From assembly GCF_910589235.1 (NCBI RefSeq), contig NC_060965.1:8264255-8328254 (forward strand): a stretch of 64,000 nucleotides of DNA, given 5' to 3'. Positions within the stretch are counted from its first letter, which is position 1. Each line of letters begins with the position of its first letter. Below the pieces are notes generated by a model. It did not search any database, was not told the DNA's origin, and saw only the letters and a program-made list of their open reading frames with translations. The stretch is from Vespa crabro (Eukaryota; Arthropoda; Insecta; Hymenoptera; Vespidae). The position numbers and the translations under genes are program-made. Positions 62,117 to 64,000 of the stretch are shown here, one piece after another.

Positions 62117-64000
62117 TTGTTATTAATGTTATTATTGTTATTATTGTTATTATTGTTATTATTGTTATTATTGTTATTGTTATTGTTATTATTATTATTG
62201 TTGTTATTATTGTTATTATTGTTATTATGGTTATTATTGTTATCAGTATTATTGTTATTGTTGTTATTATTGCTATTGTTATTGTTGTTATTGTTGTTAT
62301 TATTGTTATTGTTGTTATTATTATTATTATTGTTATTAATGTTATATTGTTATTATTGTTATTGTTGTTATTGTTATTATTGTTATTGTTGTTATTGTTG
62401 TTATAGTTGTTATTAATGTTATTGTTGTTATTGTTGTTATTATTGTTATTTTTATTGTTGTTATTCTTCTTATTATTATTATTATTGTTATTATTGTTAT
62501 TGTTGTTATTATTGTTATTATTGTTGTTATTGTTATTGTTGTTATTATTCTTATTATTGTTGTTATTGTTATTATTGTTATAATTGATTTTGTTGTTATT
62601 ATTGTTGTTATTATTGTTATTGTTGTTTTTGTTAGTATTGTTATTATTGTTATTGTTGTTATTGTTGATATTATTGTTATTATTGTTATTATTGTTATTA
62701 TTGTTATTATTGTTATTGTTGTTATTGTTGTTATTATTGTTATTATTGTTATTGTTGTTATTATTATTATTGTTGTTATTGTTGTTATTACTGTTATTGT
62801 TGTTATTGTTGTTATTGTTGTTATTTTTGTTGTTATTGTTATAGTTATTGTTGTTATTATTCTTATTATTATTGTTACTGTTATTATTGTTATTATTGAT
62901 ATTATTGTTATTATTGTTATTGTTATTGTTGTTATTATTGTTATTGTTATTGTTATTATTGTTATTATTGTTATTATTGTTATTATTGTTATTATTGTTA
63001 TTATTGTTCTTATTGCTATTATTGTTATTATTGTTATTATTGTTATTAGTGTTATTAATGTTATTATCGTTATTGTTGTTACTGTTGTTATTGTTGTTAT
63101 TATTTTTATTATAGTTATTGTTGTTATTGTTGTTATTATTGTTATTATTGTTATTATTATTATTATTATTAACGTTATATTGTTATTATTGTTATTGTTG
63201 TTATTGTTGTTATTATTGTTGTTATTGTTGTTATTATTGTTATTATTGATCTTATTGTTATTATTGTTATTATTGTTATTATTGCTATTGTTGATATTGT
63301 TGTTATTGTTATTGTTGTTATTATTGTTATTGTTGTTATTGTTATTATTGTTATTATTGTTATTATTGTTATTATTGTTATTATTGTTATTATTGTTATT
63401 ATTTTTATTGTTATTGTTGTTATTATTGTTATTGTTATTGTTGTTATTATTGTTATTGTTATTGTTATTATTGTTATTGTTGTTATTGTTGTTATTATTG
63501 TTATTATTGTTATTATAATTATTATTGTTATTAATGTTATATTGTTATTATTGTTATTGTTGTTATTGTTGTTATTATTGTTATTATTGTTATTGTTGTT
63601 ATTATTATTATTGTTGTTATTGTTGTTATTACTGTTATTGTTGTTATTGTTGTTATTATTGTTATTTTTGTTATTATTGTTGTTATTGATATTGTTGTTA
63701 TTATTCTTATTATTGTTGTTATTGTTAATATTGTTATTATTGATATTGTTGTTATTATTGTAATTGTTGTTTTTGTTATTGTTATTACTGTTATTATTGT
63801 TAGTATTGTTATTATTGTTCTTATTGCTATTATTGTTACTATTGTTATTAGTGTTATTAATGTTATTATCGTTATTGTTGTTATTGTTGTCATTGTTGTT
63901 ATTGTTGTTATTATTGTTATTGTTGTTATTGTTGTTATTATTGTTATTGTTGTTATTGTAGTTATTATTGTTATTATTGTTGTTATTGTTAATGTTGTTA
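62117..64000. repeat. Block R, cut by window end
   Basis: Alpha 62,117, beta 62,584, gamma 62,848, delta-a 63,171 (GATC 63,248) and epsilon1 63,542-63,961, then 39 bases of pre-zeta before the window ends. Delta has lost the ATG triplet seen at the same place in other copies (near 63,260). Confidence 0.88.

Larger units (their letters stand above)
1..64000. repeat. Continuous TTA/TTG (AAY on - strand) satellite array filling the window
   Basis: Every part of the window reads as TTR triplets, mixing the words TTATTG, TTATTATTG and TTATTGTTG. Runs of TTG rarely exceed two triplets, while runs of TTA reach about ten. Exceptions are isolated substitutions (CTT, GCT, ACT, ATC, ATG, TAG, TAA, TTT) and a few single-base slips that recur at the same place in each module copy. 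The T-rich, C-poor strand is always the + strand. No unique sequence, RNA gene, transposon end or flanking gene is visible. Equivalent - strand words are AATAAC, AATAATAAC and AACAACAAT. This is a eukaryotic satellite by all appearance; species and chromosomal position cannot be told from the sequence. Confidence 0.97.
59966..64000. repeat. 6,315-bp tandem duplication, copy 2, cut by window edge
   Basis: This copy matches 53,651-57,685 at a constant 6,315-bp offset. The remaining ~2.3 kb lies outside the window. A local change at about 63,258-63,275 replaces 'attgatgttatta' with plain TTATTG words. Confidence 0.9.

Noticed and set aside
1..64000. Long + strand open frames of poly-Leu, poly-Val/Ile and poly-Tyr/Cys
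   Set aside because: TTR repeats contain no stop in any + frame unless a triplet is mutated. The frames start at TTG/GTG inside the repeat, end at isolated TAG/TAA, overlap in several frames and contain no other residues. They are not genes.
1..64000. Antisense poly-Asn frame as a Dictyostelium- or Plasmodium-like protein
   Set aside because: Asn tracts in those genomes are embedded in normal proteins. Here there is no non-repeat coding sequence anywhere in 64 kb, and phase slips close the frame repeatedly.
1..64000. CRISPR array
   Set aside because: There are many direct repeats but no unique spacers, no repeat/spacer alternation and no cas genes.
1..64000. CENP-B box or other known centromere protein motif
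   Set aside because: The known box needs GC-rich bases (TTCG and CGGG cores) that are absent from this C-poor sequence.
1..64000. G-quadruplex, triplex or Z-DNA forming tracts
   Set aside because: G occurs singly, as GG only in a few words such as TGTGG and TTGGTG; there are no homopurine runs of note and no alternating CG/CA tracts.
1..64000. tRNA, rRNA or other RNA genes
   Set aside because: No GGTTCRA-type box, no stem-forming GC content and no conserved rRNA segment is visible.
1..64000. Transposon or viral insertions
   Set aside because: No terminal inverted or long terminal repeats, target-site duplications or coding sequence interrupt the TTR pattern. All breaks are between satellite modules.

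Overview
The window holds no recognisable gene. All 64,000 bases are one continuous simple-sequence satellite in which nearly every triplet of the + strand is TTA or TTG (AAY on the - strand). Three short words dominate: TTATTG, TTATTATTG and TTATTGTTG. Cytosine is rare, about 1-1.5% in the stretches I counted by eye. No segment is inverted. I found no unique sequence, RNA gene, transposon, telomere repeat or ordinary promoter. This points to a eukaryotic heterochromatic (pericentromeric, subtelomeric or sex-chromosome type) array. The - strand hexamer AATAAC belongs to a class of simple satellite that I recall from the Drosophila simulans group, but nothing here fixes the species.

The array is highly structured. 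Rare substitutions and 1-nt slips mark reusable modules, which I call alpha (149, 2585, 8122 and others), beta, gamma, delta (headed by the palindrome TAACGTTA), epsilon, zeta, eta and theta (ending in TATCCTAA). Many modules keep exactly the same length in every copy: 15 complete epsilon copies of 420 bp, 12 complete gamma copies of 323 bp, four P blocks of 1508 bp and four S blocks of 1667 bp. Modules join into larger blocks. P is alpha-zeta-eta-theta-prime. Q is truncated alpha-beta-gamma-eta-theta. T is alpha-beta-gamma-delta-a-epsilon1-zeta-eta. S is delta-b-epsilon2-zeta*-eta-short theta. R is alpha-beta-gamma-delta-a-epsilon1-zeta-short eta. The order Q-P-T-S-R forms a higher-order repeat of about 9.8 kb.

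Layout: 1-2.5 kb is a partial cycle. 2.5-6.7 kb is a V-U segment containing the most diverged sequence of the window. 6.76-16.37 kb is higher-order unit 1 and 16.37-26.18 kb is unit 2. A second-level tandem duplication of about 12.62 kb covers 15.67-28.29 kb (copy A) and 28.29-40.74 kb (copy B). 40.73-45.3 kb is a 2,560-bp tandem duplication. 45.3-51.1 kb mixes further Q and P blocks. 51.1-55.3 kb repeats the V-U segment from 48.6 kb upstream. From 53.65 kb to the window end runs a 6,315-bp tandem duplication whose second copy is cut by the edge.

Nothing works together here as genes do. The long open frames (poly-Leu, poly-Val/Ile, poly-Tyr/Cys, and Thr/Ile or Asn on the - strand) are by-products of a triplet repeat that rarely makes stop codons. 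What the sequence records is repeated unequal exchange or amplification: nested duplications, shared private variants, paralogue hybrids and indels that are mostly multiples of three. Module boundaries were placed by eye and may be off by up to about 20 bases inside uniform TTATTG runs.
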